Shown in pieces: positions 34,128-43,731 of a stretch of 64,000 bases of DNA (within the stretch, counting starts at the first letter, position 1; the number at the start of each line of letters is the position of its first letter). A program made the position numbers and the translations under genes. A model generated the notes under the pieces. That model ran no database searches, was not told the origin of the DNA, and saw only the letters and a program-made list of their open reading frames with translations. The stretch comes from DAOMFB01 sp963721385 (GTDB lineage: Bacteria > Acidobacteriota > Thermoanaerobaculia > UBA5066): contig CAVRJB010000019.1 in assembly GCA_963721385.1 (NCBI GenBank), positions 558,001-622,000 of the forward strand. The letters are read 5' to 3'.

Positions 34128-35573
34128 TAGAAGCCGGGCGCCGTTCGGACCGTCCCCTTCGACGCGCGGATCTCGACGGAATGGAAGGCGGCCTTCCGTT
34201 TCACGTTCGAGACGTACGAGACGAGGTACTGCGTCCTGATGTCGCGTTCGATCTCGGCGAAGATCTTCGGCAGCTCTTCGGCCTTGCGGACGGCGTAGAC
34301 CCGACCGCCGGTTTCCTTCGCGAACGGCTCGAGCGCCTCGAGGTTCGGAGGCAGCCTGACGGGCTCGAGGACGACCCGCTTCACGGTCTTTCCCTCGGCG
34401 TCCTTCTCGCGGACGAACGATTCGAGGTGACCCGTCGTCGGGAGGCCGAGGGCGTAGATCTTGACCCCCGACTGGCGCGCGTACTCGAGGGCGGGCTCGG
34501 CTTCCAGGTCGTCCTCGAAGACGTTTCCGTCGGTGATCAGGACCAGCGCCCGGGCGCCCTGCTGCCCCTGGAACTGATAGAGCGCCCGGACGATGCCGGA
34601 GTAGAGGAGGGTGCCCGGAATCTCGTCGACGGGGAGGGCGAGGATCGACGTCCGCAGCGCCTCCTTCGACCGGGTCCAGTCGACGACTTTCGTGACGCCC
34701 GGACCGAAACGGGTCAAGAAGGCCCGGTCCCGCTCCTTCAAGGTCCTCTCGAGGAAGAGGCCGGCCGTCGCCTGCCGGAGGGCTTCGGTGTAGAGCAGCG
34801 ACTCGGACGTGTCGACGAGGATCCCGACGGCGAGCGGCGTGTCCTTGAGCAGCGTCACGTCCCGGACCTCGCAGGCGCCGGTGGAATCCCGGACCTTGAA
34901 ATCGGCCGCGGACAGCCCCTCGAGCGGCTCGCCACCCCGCGTAACGGCGACCATCTGCTCGACGATGTGCGCCTCGGACGAGGTGACGACCCCGCGCCCG
35001 TTCAGGACGATCGTCCGCTCGGCCTTTCTCCCGTTGGCGGTCCGGAGGGTTGCCGAGAGAGCCGTCGTCCGGTCGGGCACGTCCACGACCGCCGACTGTT
35101 CGTCGCCGTCTCCGGTGGCTGGGGCAGACGAGCCCGAGGCGTCGACGACGAGGCTCTCGACGGCGTCGCCCGGCGGCACCGACGCGCGGAGAAGCACGGT
35201 GACGGGCCCGACGACGCGCTCTCCCTCCACCGGCGAGAGAATCTCCAGATGGAGCGCCCGCTCGCCCGGATTCAGAACGGCCTCCTGCCAGTAGAGCGGC
35301 TTCCGGTCGCGGTCGAGGGCGACCGCCACGACCCGTTTCTCCTGCGGCACCGGCCCGACGTCGAGAACGAGGGTGAAAGGAGGCGGCAGAGTCCGCGTCG
35401 TGTCGTCGACGGTCCAGCGCACGGCTGCGACGCGCGCGTCCGCGGCGTCCGCCCGGAGGGCGACCCGGCCGACCGACATTCCCGCCGGGACCTCCAGGCG
35501 GAATGCCGGCCGGGACACGGCGGCCGCCGCGAGCAGGGCGAACGAGGCGAGGGAGAGGGCGGCGACGGCTCAT
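34121..35573 (-). CDS. VWFA-related exported protein (tandem copy B), +1 frameshift in the signal peptide
   Basis: A VWFA-related protein of the Acidobacteria type. It has GLSAADFKVRDSTGACEVRDV before the VWFA core, VGILVDTSESLL (DxSxS metal site, intact), ALVLITDGNVFEDD, then IYALGLP and a C-terminal IERDIRTQYLVSYVS typical of the family. The frame lacks a start: the signal peptide AVAALSLASFALLAAAA has a stop just before it. ATG 35573 (GAGAAT 8 bases upstream) enters this frame if one base near 35563-35570 is dropped, giving 483 residues, one fewer than tandem copy A. So a +1 frameshift is likely; otherwise translation from GTG 35518 would lack a signal peptide. Confidence 0.8.
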
Positions 35574-35626
35574 CCGCGGCGATTCTCCCTCGCCTCGGGC
35601 GCCGGCCCCGGTCCACAGCTCGCCGC

Positions 35627-37082
35627 TCAGTGGTAGTAGCCTGGAGCGGTCCGGACGTCCGCTTTCGGGACCTTGATCGTCACGGCGTGAAACGACGTCT
35701 TTCGGCTCGCCGCGGCCACATAAGAGACGAGGTACTGAGTCCGGATGTCGTGGTCGATCTCGTCGTAGATCCCGGGCAGATCCTCGGCCCCTGTCACCTC
35801 GAAGACCCTACCGCCCGAGGCTTTTGCGAGCTTCTTCAAGAAAGAGATGTTCGGGGAGTGCATCTCCGGCTCGCGAACGATCCTCTTCACCTTCCTGCCG
35901 TCGTCGTCGAACTCCCTGAGGGTCCTCTTCGTCAGGGTCGCCCACGGGAGGCCGAGGGCGTAAATCGGGACGGCCGAGAGCTTCACGTACTCGAGGGCTG
36001 CCGCCTCGGCGACCGGGTCCTCGAAGACGTTGCCGTCCGTGACGAGGATGAGGGCCCGCCCGCCCTGCGCCCCCTGGAACTGGTAAAGCGCGTGGAGGAG
36101 GACTTCGTGGAGCCGGGTCCCGGCGTCCGTGTCGTCGGAAAGCGCGAGGAGGGCCTGGCGGATCGCGTCGCGCGACCTCGTCCAGGCGACGTTCCGCCTC
36201 ACCGCCGGGCCGAAGGAGATCAGGTAAGCGAGGTCGCGTTCCTTGAGCTCCTTCGAAAGGAAGAGTCCCGCCGTGACCCTTTTCAGGGCCTCCGTGTGCA
36301 GCAGAGAGGTCGACGTGTCGATCGCGAGCCCGAGCGCCAGCGGCGTCTCCTTCATGAGGCGGACCTCGCGGACGTCGCACGGGCCCGCCTCGTCCTTCAC
36401 CGAGAAGTCGGCCGGGGTGAGGCCTTCGACGGGCACGTTGTCCCGCTGCACCGAGACGATCTGCTCGACGATGTGCGCGCTTTCGGAGCTCGAAAAGCCC
36501 ATCCCGTTCAAGAGGATCGTCTGCTCGGCCGTCCGGCCCTCGGTGGTCCGGAGAAACGCGGTCAGCGCCAGCGTCCGGCGCGGCACCGCGATCTCGAGCT
36601 CCCGGACGCCCCGCGAGTCGGGGAGCGGCTTCGAGCCCGATCCGTCATCGAGCGTCAGGCTCGCGACGGACTCTCCCGGCGGGACCCGCGGCTTCACGAG
36701 GACCGGAACGGGGCCCAAGACCTCTTGTCCCTGGAGCGGCGCCAGGATGTTGACGCTGACGAACCGCTCCCCCGGGTCCAGGATCGCCTCCTGCCGGAAG
36801 AGGGTGCGCCCTTCGGCGTCGAGAGCGGTCGCGACGACCGTCTTCGGAAGCGGCATCCGTCCCGGCGTCGACCGTGATCTCGTAGGGGGGCGGGGTCACC
36901 TTCGACTTGCCCTGGAACTTCCAGTCGACGAACGCGACGCGCGGATCGGTCGTCCGCGCCTTGAGCTTCACAGGGCCGATGACCATGAAGTCCGGCACGT
37001 CGAGCGAAAAGGTCGGCTCCGGGCCGGCAGCGGCCGAAAGGACGAAGACCGAGAGCGCAGACGCGGCGAGGAGTCTTTTCAT
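35627..37082 (-). CDS. VWFA-related exported protein (tandem copy A), +1 frameshift at 36857
   Basis: Related to copy B along its length. MKRLLAASALSVFVLSAAAG is the signal peptide, then an N-terminal domain (SLDVPDFMVIGPVKLKARTT). The frame breaks at 36857: VDAGT must join MPLPKTVVATALD, which aligns with VLDVGPVPQEKRVVAVALD in copy B when one base is removed. The corrected length is 484 residues. The VWFA core has LGLAIDTSTSLL (DxSxS), ALILVTDGNVFED and HDIRTQYLVSYVA. The ATG overlaps the fumC stop codon (ATGA), so it is translationally coupled to fumC. Role unknown; related proteins are common in Acidobacteria envelopes. Confidence 0.82.
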
Positions 37083-38476
37083 CCTCGAGATTCCGGACCG
37101 ACCATCCTCGACGGGTCGACCCACCGGTCGAAGTCCTCGGACGACACGTACCCGAGATCCATGGCGGCTTCCTTCAGCGTCTTTCCCTGCCGATGCGCGG
37201 TCTTGGCGATCTCGGCGGCCTTGTCGTAACCGATGTGGGGGTTCAGCGCCGTGACGAGCATCAGGGACCTCTTGAGCAGCTCGTCGATCCGGGCCCGGTC
37301 CGGCTCGATCCCCTCGGCGCAGTGGATTCGGAAGCTGCGGCATGCGTCCGCGAGGAGGCGCGTCGACTCGAGGAGGTTGTGGATCATGACGGGCTTCATG
37401 ACGTGCAGCTCGAAGTTGCCCTGGCTCGCGGCGAACGCGACGGCGGCGTCGTTACCGTAGACCTGCGCGACGACCATGGTCATCGCCTCGGACTGCGTCG
37501 GGTTGACCTTGCCGGGCATGATCGAGCTTCCGGGCTCGTTCTCCGGTATCCGGATTTCGCCGAGGCCGGCGCGGGGCCCCGACGCAAGCCAGCGGACGTC
37601 GTTCGCGATCTTCATGAGCGCGCCGGCGAGCGTCCGGAGCGCGCCGGAGGCGAACGCGACGGCATCGTGGGCCGCCAGCGCCTCGAACTTGTTCGGGGCC
37701 GCGACGAACGCATGGCCGGTCATCTTGGCGATCCGCTTCGCCATCCGGACGGCGTACTCCGGGTGCGTGTTGAGGCCGGTGCCGACGGCCGTGCCGCCGA
37801 TGGCGAGCTCGCGGAGGTGGGGGAGGGCGCTCTCGACGTGGGCATGAGAGTGGTCGAGCTGGGAGACCCAGCCCGAGATCTCCTGGCCGAGCGTCAGGGG
37901 GACGGCGTCCTGGAGGTGGGTCCGGCCCAGTTTCACGACATCGGCGAAGGCTCGGGCCTTCGCATCGAGCGTCTCCCTGAGCTTCCGCACCTCGGGAAGG
38001 AGCCGCTCCTCGATCTCGCAGACCGCGGCGATGTGCATGGCGGTCGGAAACGCGTCGTTCGACGACTGCGACCGGTTCACGTCGTCGTTCGGGTGGACGG
38101 GCTTCTTCGAGCCGAGGACGCCACCCGCCATCTCGATCGCGCGATTCGAGATGACCTCGTTGACATTCATGTTCGTCTGGGTGCCGCTCCCGGTCTGGAA
38201 GACGACGAGGGGAAAATGCCCGTCCAGCTTCCCGTCGATGACCTCCTGGGCGGCCGCGGCGATGCCCCGGGCCTTTTCCTCGGAAAGGAGTCCGAGGTCG
38301 CGGTTCACCTCGGCGGCGGCGCGTTTCAGGATGCCGAACGCCCGGATCACGGGGCGCGTGAACCGGATCTCGCCGATCTCGAAGTTCTGGAGCGAGCGCT
38401 GCGTTTGCGCGCCCCAGTAGCGGTCGGCCGCGACCGGGATCTCGCCCATCGTGTCCGTCTCGATTCGTGTCGCCAT
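37079..38476 (-). CDS. fumC: Fumarate hydratase, class II
   Basis: TCA-cycle enzyme (fumarate to malate) of 465 residues. The fumarase/aspartase signature GSSIMPGKVNP is at about residue 315. TGSGTQTNMNVNEV, HPNDDVNRSQSSND and GRTHLQDAVPLTLGQE are the other active-site segments. The length and the N-terminal start TRIETDTMGEIPV match FumC rather than aspartase. GAGGGGGG precedes ATG 38476 at good spacing; an upstream GTG is not needed. The first of two VWFA-like genes overlaps its stop codon, an unusual partner for fumarase. It is divergent from the quinone oxidoreductase gene. Confidence 0.96.
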   Translation of the reverse strand: MATRIETDTMGEIPVAADRYWGAQTQRSLQNFEIGEIRFTRPVIRAFGILKRAAAEVNRDLGLLSEEKARGIAAAAQEVIDGKLDGHFPLVVFQTGSGTQTNMNVNEVISNRAIEMAGGVLGSKKPVHPNDDVNRSQSSNDAFPTAMHIAAVCEIEERLLPEVRKLRETLDAKARAFADVVKLGRTHLQDAVPLTLGQEISGWVSQLDHSHAHVESALPHLRELAIGGTAVGTGLNTHPEYAVRMAKRIAKMTGHAFVAAPNKFEALAAHDAVAFASGALRTLAGALMKIANDVRWLASGPRAGLGEIRIPENEPGSSIMPGKVNPTQSEAMTMVVAQVYGNDAAVAFAASQGNFELHVMKPVMIHNLLESTRLLADACRSFRIHCAEGIEPDRARIDELLKRSLMLVTALNPHIGYDKAAEIAKTAHRQGKTLKEAAMDLGYVSSEDFDRWVDPSRMVGPESRG

Positions 38477-38586
38477 CGGGTTCCCCCCTCGTACTGCCAC
38501 CCGGCCCCGGAATCTTAGCCGCGCCGCCCTCCCCTTGTCTGATCCCGCTGCATCAGGGAGCGGCCGTGTAGCGGGCTCCGATTGCG

Positions 38587-38592
38587 TAGACT
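38587..38592 (+). promoter_or_regulatory. -10 element TAGACT, leaderless start of the quinone oxidoreductase
   Basis: TAGACT ends exactly 6 bases before the ATG at 38599. Confidence 0.55.
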
Positions 38593-38598
38593 CGGCCC

Positions 38599-39567
38599 AT
38601 GAGATCCATCCGAGTCCACGCCCTCGGCGGCGCCGAGGTCCTCCTGCCGGAAGACGTCCCGCTCCCCGAGCCGAAGGAAGGCGAGGCGCGTGTCCGCGTC
38701 GAGGCGGCCGGCGTCAACTTCATCGAGATCTACCAACGCCTCGGCCTTTACAAAGCGCCCCTTCCCTTCACTCCGGGTGGGGAGTGCGCCGGGACGGTCA
38801 CCGCCGTCGGGCCGGGCGTCACGTCGGTCGCGCCCGGCGACTGCGTCGCCACGGTCAACGCCTCGGGAGCTTACGCGGAGGAGGCGATCGTGAAGGCCGA
38901 CCGCCTCGTGCCGATGCCCGCCGGCGTCACGGCGCGGCAAGGGGCGGCCGCGCTGCTGCAGGGGATGACGGCGCACTACCTCGCGACGACCACCTACCCG
39001 CTCAAGCCGGGCGACACCTGTCTCGTCCACGCAGCGGCCGGCGGCGTCGGCCTTCTCCTCTGCCAGCTCGCGAAGATGCGTGGCGCGCGCGTCCTCGGCA
39101 CCGCCTCGACGCCGGAGAAGGCCGCCCTCGCGAAGGCGGCCGGGGCCGAGCACGTCGTCGACTACACGAAGGAAGACTTCGCCGCGGCGGCGCGGGAGTT
39201 CACGGCCGGCCGCGGCGTGAACGTCGTCTACGACTCGGTCGGGAAGGCGACGTTCGAGAAGGGCTTCGACGCTCTCGCGCCACGCGGGATGATGGCGCTC
39301 TTCGGGCAGTCGAGCGGCCCGGCCGGCCCCTTCGACCCGCAGGTCCTGAACCAGAAGGGCTCGCTCTTCCTGACGCGCCCGTCGCTTTTTCTCTACATCG
39401 CGAGCCGCGACGAGCTGCTCGCGCGGGCGGGCGACGTCCTCGCCTGGGTGAAAGACGGATCGCTGAAGCTTCGGATGGCGCACGACTTCCCTCTCGCGAA
39501 AGCTTCCGACGCGCACCGCGCGCTGGAGGGGCGGAAGACGACGGGGAAGGTGCTCCTGATTCCCTAG
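38599..39567 (+). CDS. NADPH:quinone oxidoreductase, zinc-independent MDR family
   Basis: A 322-residue medium-chain reductase of the Qor type. EAAGVNFIEIYQRLGLYK and FTPGGECAGTVTAVGPGV are the N-terminal substrate-domain motifs, and HAAAGGVGLLLCQLAK is the Rossmann NADPH loop, AAGGVG being typical for quinone reductases. There are no zinc-binding cysteines. It reduces quinones with NADPH, often in oxidative or electrophile stress. The start is ATG, with TAGACT 6 bases upstream. It converges on the beta-propeller gene, 44 bases away. Confidence 0.93.
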   Translation: MRSIRVHALGGAEVLLPEDVPLPEPKEGEARVRVEAAGVNFIEIYQRLGLYKAPLPFTPGGECAGTVTAVGPGVTSVAPGDCVATVNASGAYAEEAIVKADRLVPMPAGVTARQGAAALLQGMTAHYLATTTYPLKPGDTCLVHAAAGGVGLLLCQLAKMRGARVLGTASTPEKAALAKAAGAEHVVDYTKEDFAAAAREFTAGRGVNVVYDSVGKATFEKGFDALAPRGMMALFGQSSGPAGPFDPQVLNQKGSLFLTRPSLFLYIASRDELLARAGDVLAWVKDGSLKLRMAHDFPLAKASDAHRALEGRKTTGKVLLIP

Positions 39568-39611
39568 CGCCGGGTTTGCGGCCGCCGCACCTGCGGGCGC
39601 GTTACGACGTC

Positions 39612-40598
39612 TTACGCCCGGTCCGGCACGTGAACGAGGAACTCCGGCATGTCCGGAAGCCCGTCGATGAACGTCCCCTTCTTCTTCCCCTTGGCGGAGA
39701 AGCGCCGGACGCGCTGGTCGAGCCGTTCGGCCACGTAGAGATCGCCGTCCGGGCCGATCGCGAAGCCGGACGGGGCCTTGAGCCGGCCGTCGATGACCGC
39801 GCGCGCCTTGAGCTTGCCGCGCGGAGCCTTTGCGGGGATGTCGAAGGCGAGGATGCTGCCGGTGCCGGCGGCGCCGATGTAGAGCGTGTCGCCGTGCAGG
39901 ATGAGGTGCACGGGCTTCGCGAGCTTCTTTCCCCTGATGCGCGCCACGAGTTTTCCCGACGCCACTTCGAAGACCTTGACGGCGTCGCCCGCCTCGTCGG
40001 CCACGTAGAGGTGATTCCGGTGGACGATGATCCCTCGCACGGAGTGGCGGGGCTTGCCGTGCACGTCGAGCACCACCTTGAGGCCCTGCGGCGACGGCAC
40101 GTCCAGGGGCGGGTGATCGCCGGCCTCGGGAAGCCGGCCCTGGCTGGAGGCGACGAGCGTGCCGGGAAGGAAGTTCCCGTTCGGAAATTCCGTGCGGAGG
40201 TGGGTCGCTACGGCCGCCGGCCGGCGCGTCTTCGGCAGGACGGCCACGACCGTGTTGGTGTCCTGGCACGAGACGTAGAGCCGGCCGTCGTCGCCGAGCT
40301 CCACGTCGAAGGGGTGGACCATCGCCGAAATGTTCTTCGTGGTCACCACGAGGCCGGCGTAGTGGAAGGTGTCGCCATGTCGGCGGTAGCGGGCGATATG
40401 GCTGTCCTTGCGCCAGGCGTTGGCGATGTAGAGATCGTCGCCCACGAGCGCGAAGCCGCGAGCGATGTGCAATGGATGCGCATCGGGCGACGGGTCGAGG
40501 AGCAGGGGATGCTCCTTCCGCGGCGTGCCGTCGTCCTCGAAGACGCCGATGTTTTCGATGCCGTGCTTGCCTTCGCCTCGATAGCTGATCCACCACAC
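39612..40598 (-). CDS. NHL/SMP-30-like beta-propeller protein, probably cytoplasmic
   Basis: A 328-residue protein without a signal peptide. It has about six similar blades with the pattern GDDLYIANAW, DGRLYVSCQD, NHLYVADEAGDAVKVF, GDTLYIGAAG and DGDLYVAERL, as in NHL or SMP-30-like propellers. No catalytic residues are apparent. The GTG start has a good GGAGG 9 bases upstream. It lies downstream of a small membrane protein gene with 39 bases between them, so an operon is likely. The two genes show more use of GAA/AAA and runs of T than their neighbours, which hints at a different origin. Function unknown. Confidence 0.7.
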   Translation of the reverse strand: MWWISYRGEGKHGIENIGVFEDDGTPRKEHPLLLDPSPDAHPLHIARGFALVGDDLYIANAWRKDSHIARYRRHGDTFHYAGLVVTTKNISAMVHPFDVELGDDGRLYVSCQDTNTVVAVLPKTRRPAAVATHLRTEFPNGNFLPGTLVASSQGRLPEAGDHPPLDVPSPQGLKVVLDVHGKPRHSVRGIIVHRNHLYVADEAGDAVKVFEVASGKLVARIRGKKLAKPVHLILHGDTLYIGAAGTGSILAFDIPAKAPRGKLKARAVIDGRLKAPSGFAIGPDGDLYVAERLDQRVRRFSAKGKKKGTFIDGLPDMPEFLVHVPDRA

Positions 40599-40637
40599 GA
40601 TCTGTTTCCTCCACTGTCCGGGCGTAGTGCGGCCGCT

Positions 40638-41345
40638 CTACTTTCCCTCTTTGGGCGGGCAGCGCAGGACGTAGTCCGCCTGCATCCGCCGGAGCCTGAG
40701 GATGCCGTAGAAGACGGTGGCGGCCATGCCCAGGACGAGCAGTCCGACGAGCTTTTTTTCCACCCCGTAGGCGGCCTGGCGGTTGGCGACGTTGGCGGCG
40801 ATGATCAGGCCGAGGATGGCGAGGTTGATGACCCAGTTCGCCGGCCGGGAGACGACGAAGTGCAGCGTGCCGAAGCCGGCCAGCTGGTAGAGCATGAACG
40901 GCAGGATCGCCACCGCGGGGAGCAGCTCGGAGGCACCCAGCGCGATGTTGACGGCGTCCGGCGCCTTCGCATGCAGCAGCGTGCTGTTTGCGAGCTCATG
41001 GAAGAGCGGCGGTACGGCGCAGAGGAACGGCACTGCGGCCAGCAGCTCGAGCACCAGCGACCCGCTCCAGACTCCCGTCCTGGAGGAATCATCGGCCCCT
41101 CGTCCGTCGGACTGGGAGGCGATGAAGAGGCCGCCGACGACGGCCGCCGCGCTGGTCAGCATGAACAGCTCCACCGTGATGCCGAAGCCTGCCGGTTCGC
41201 CGGACTTCAGCAGCAGCAGGGCCAGGAAGCCGGGGGTGTAGAACATCACGCGGACCAGCCGGGCCCAGACGCGCGCGTCGCGTTCCGGCGGCAGGATCGG
41301 CAGCGGCTTTCCGTCGGTCCCGACGGTCGGTCTTTCCTTCGACAT
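40638..41345 (-). CDS. Hypothetical membrane protein with about six segments
   Basis: A 235-residue protein. A hydrophilic N-terminus (about 30 residues) leads into six hydrophobic stretches (for example VMFYTPGFLALLLL, LFMLTSAAAVVGGLFIA, LVLELLAAVPFLCAV, WVINLAILGLIIAANVA, LVGLLVLGMAATVFYGIL) and a short basic tail. I do not recognise the family. It precedes the beta-propeller gene in the same direction. ATG 41345 is chosen over GTG 41351, since GGAG is 9 bases before the ATG but too close to the GTG. A run of seven T occurs in the sequence, rare in this window. Confidence 0.65.
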   Translation of the reverse strand: MSKERPTVGTDGKPLPILPPERDARVWARLVRVMFYTPGFLALLLLKSGEPAGFGITVELFMLTSAAAVVGGLFIASQSDGRGADDSSRTGVWSGSLVLELLAAVPFLCAVPPLFHELANSTLLHAKAPDAVNIALGASELLPAVAILPFMLYQLAGFGTLHFVVSRPANWVINLAILGLIIAANVANRQAAYGVEKKLVGLLVLGMAATVFYGILRLRRMQADYVLRCPPKEGK

Positions 41346-41472
41346 TTTCACGATCTCCTGGAGAATGCGTCTACTTCCGGCAGCATATCGCAGTGCTTCG
41401 CGGGGCAGAGGGGGAGGTCCCGGAAGCGCGGGATTTTCGTCCGGCGAGGTCTTTCGCCCTGGAACGAGATGA

Positions 41473-41505
41473 CAAGAAAAAGGCGGGCGGCCGAAGCCGC
41501 CCGCC
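41473..41505 (-). terminator. Intrinsic terminator of the secreted-protein gene
   Basis: A perfect 10-base stem (GGCGGGCGGC / GCCGCCCGCC) with a 4-base loop at 41482-41505. On the minus strand it is followed by TTTTTCTTG. It lies 26 bases past the stop of the gene at 41532. This is the clearest intrinsic terminator in the window. Confidence 0.85.
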
Positions 41506-41531
41506 TTTCCGACTCGATGTCAGGTCCGAAG

Positions 41532-43192
41532 TCAGCGCTTTAGCGCGGGCTTCGACTCGGGAACGCTGGGGAAATACTGGGCGGTGTCGACCATCGTCCC
41601 GGGATAAGGCTGGACGAAGGGCTGGTAGCAGACGAAGTCGTTGTTGAGGGTCGTGGCCGCGTGGCCGACGCTGAGCGTGGTGCCGGGGCCGGAGTGCTGG
41701 ACGCCGAGCCAGCCCTGGTTGTCGATGCTGAAGTACCCCGTGTCGCGGAGCTGGAAGTCGATCCAGCCGCCGTTGAACGCGCCGGTCGCCGAGCTGTAGC
41801 CGGGGAGCATCTGGTTGTTGGCGAGGAGGTCGATCCGGTTCGCCTCGAGGAAGACGTAGTTGACAGGCGCCACCGGAATGCCGCCGCCCGACGGGCCGCC
41901 GCTGCCCGGCACCGTGTAGAGCTGCTCGTCGTTGTCGTACGTCGAGTAGATGATCTGGTGGTCGGAGTCGTAGAAGCCGTAGCCGGACGGTCCGGCACTA
42001 TTCCCCGTGAGCCAGACGCAGAGGTTCGCGACGTAGTCGTCCGTGACCGGGCTGATCGTCTCGTCGCCGCGCCACACGAGAATCCAGGTGCGGAGATGTT
42101 CCGTGGCGTTGGACAGGTAGCGGAAGCCGTAGCGGTCGTTCAGGATCTCGCGGCCGTCGCCGCCGAACTGGTAGTTCGTGGAGACCGCCTGGCAGGGCGA
42201 GCCCGCGCCGCCGGACTTCTCGCACGCGTCAGAGTTGTTCAGGTCGACGAAGCGGCCGTAGAACGTCTGGGGGGCAAGAGGTGAATCCGACGCCGCCCCA
42301 GCCGAGGCGGAAGTCGAACTCGAGAGCCACCGCCTGGTCGCCGCTGATGTTGTCGAAGCCGGGGGTGTTGTCGACCTGGAACACGTCGCCCATCAGGACG
42401 TTCGGGGTGTAGGTCGTGCCCCACCCGTACGTCGCGATCGCGTCATTCGTGTAGTACTCGCCCTGGTCGGGGAAGAAGTTCGTGCAGTAGTTGGCGACGT
42501 CGACCGTGACGTAGCCCGTGAAGGAGCCCGCCAGCGAGGCGAGGCTGCCGTTCGAGGGGCCGAGGCCGCAGGCCGGGTTCGTCACGTCGAGAATGTTGGC
42601 GCCAGCCGAGCTCTGGAAGCTCCTGATGTCGCCGGACTCGTCGAGAGAGTCCATCACCTTGGCGCGGAACGCCGCAAAGGCGTCGGGCGTCGCGTACTTG
42701 GAGATCGAGACGAGGTGGTCGTTGCCGCCCGTCGTCGACTCCGGGTTCGAGAAGCGGATGTAGCTCGTCGCCGCCCAGCCGATCTTCGGCGCGTAGATGT
42801 TGTTGCCGAGGTTGATGCCGCAGACGTCAGCCGACGGCGTCACCTGCGTGAGCGGGTTCACGTTCAGCTGGCCGTTGAGCACGGTCAGCCATGCTGAAGA
42901 AAACCACGTCCTTGCCCGTCATCGGAACGTTGAAGTCGAGGACCGCCTGCGAATACTTGTTCCACACCGTGACGTGGGCAATGATGCCCGGCGTCGAGAC
43001 GTTCACGAACGCGATCTTCGTGTCGTTCAGGACGCTCGTGATGTACCCGCTGGAATCCACGGTGCCGCTGACGCGGAAGTACGGGATCAAAAGCGTGGCG
43101 CCCGGCACGTTGTCGTACGCGCAGGTCACCGCGTAGCCCGTACCCGCGACCGCCAGCAGGGCGAGCGCGATGAGAACGGAAAACTTCTTCAT
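41532..43192 (-). CDS. Secreted protein of unknown family, interrupted by two +1 frameshifts
   Basis: With two single-base corrections this is a 552-residue protein. MKKFSVLIALALLAVAGTGYA is the signal peptide. Breaks: near 42888-42892 (FFSM to LTVLNGQLNVNP) and in a run of six G at 42269-42274 (GWGGVGFTS to PQTFYGRFVDL). The mature protein is Asn/Tyr/Gly-rich, low in Lys, with several Cys, as is usual for surface or extracellular proteins. Segments such as LLIPYFRVSG, ATSYIRFSNPES and ATEHLRTWILVWRGDE do not match a family I know. It has a good ribosome site (GGAGAAAGA before ATG), a 150-base AT-richer leader region and a strong terminator, so it is probably well expressed as a single gene. 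Confidence 0.75.
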
Positions 43193-43340
43193 TCTTTCTC
43201 CTACCAGTTTGTTGAGTAGATCAAAGAAGACTGACGATCGTGAGATTCGACGTCTCTGTGAGCGCGATAACAGATCACTCCGGAACCACTCCGCGGTCCT
43301 CGATCTTGTCAGTCCTTAGCATACCGCACGGCGACCCGGC

Positions 43341-43730
43341 CTACCCCGAGAAAGCGTCAAAGGAGTCGGCTTCGACCTGGTACTCCCGCCAGCGGGAGAC
43401 GAGGCCGTTCTCGAGGAGGACGATGGCGACGCCCTTGAAGGCGCGGCCGCTCCATTCGAAGGCGAACTCCGCGGCGCCGGTCTGGGAGGGCTCGTCGAAA
43501 AAGACGTGCTGCCACGCGATCCGCATCGGCGCCTTCTGACAGGTCCGCTCGAAGAGGTCGCGGAGGACGGCGCGGCCCTGGTAGAACTTCCGGCTCGCGG
43601 GCTCGAGGTAGACGGCCTCCTCTGCGAACGAGGCCGCGGCCCGGTCCGCGTCGCCCCCGTTCCAGGCGGCGGCGAGGCCGGCCATCAGCCGGCCGAAGGA
43701 CTCGGCGTCGAGGCGCCCGTTCTCTCGCAT
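43341..43730 (-). CDS. SnoaL-like / nuclear transport factor 2-like protein
   Basis: A 129-residue protein of the NTF2-like fold. MAGLAAAWNGGDADRAAASFAEEAVYLEP is the typical N-terminal helix and strand, and VAIVLLENGLVSRWREYQVEADS closes the cone, as in SnoaL-like domains. A catalytic role cannot be assigned. ATG 43730 lies 1 base after the stop of the aldo/keto reductase, so the two form an operon. The longer upstream frame would overlap the reductase. Confidence 0.85.
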   Translation of the reverse strand: MRENGRLDAESFGRLMAGLAAAWNGGDADRAAASFAEEAVYLEPASRKFYQGRAVLRDLFERTCQKAPMRIAWQHVFFDEPSQTGAAEFAFEWSGRAFKGVAIVLLENGLVSRWREYQVEADSFDAFSG

Positions 43731-43731
43731 C

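Noticed and set aside
33347..36877. 1176-residue plus-strand frame
   Set aside because: Antisense to the two VWFA-like genes; Arg/Asp/Glu-rich, no domain recognised.
41393..41647. 84-residue plus-strand frame across the terminator
   Set aside because: It runs through the terminator hairpin and the antisense of the secreted-protein gene; no ribosome site.
43240..43539. 99-residue plus-strand frame near the secreted-protein promoter
   Set aside because: No start signal, no family features, and it overlaps the end of the SnoaL-like gene antisense.
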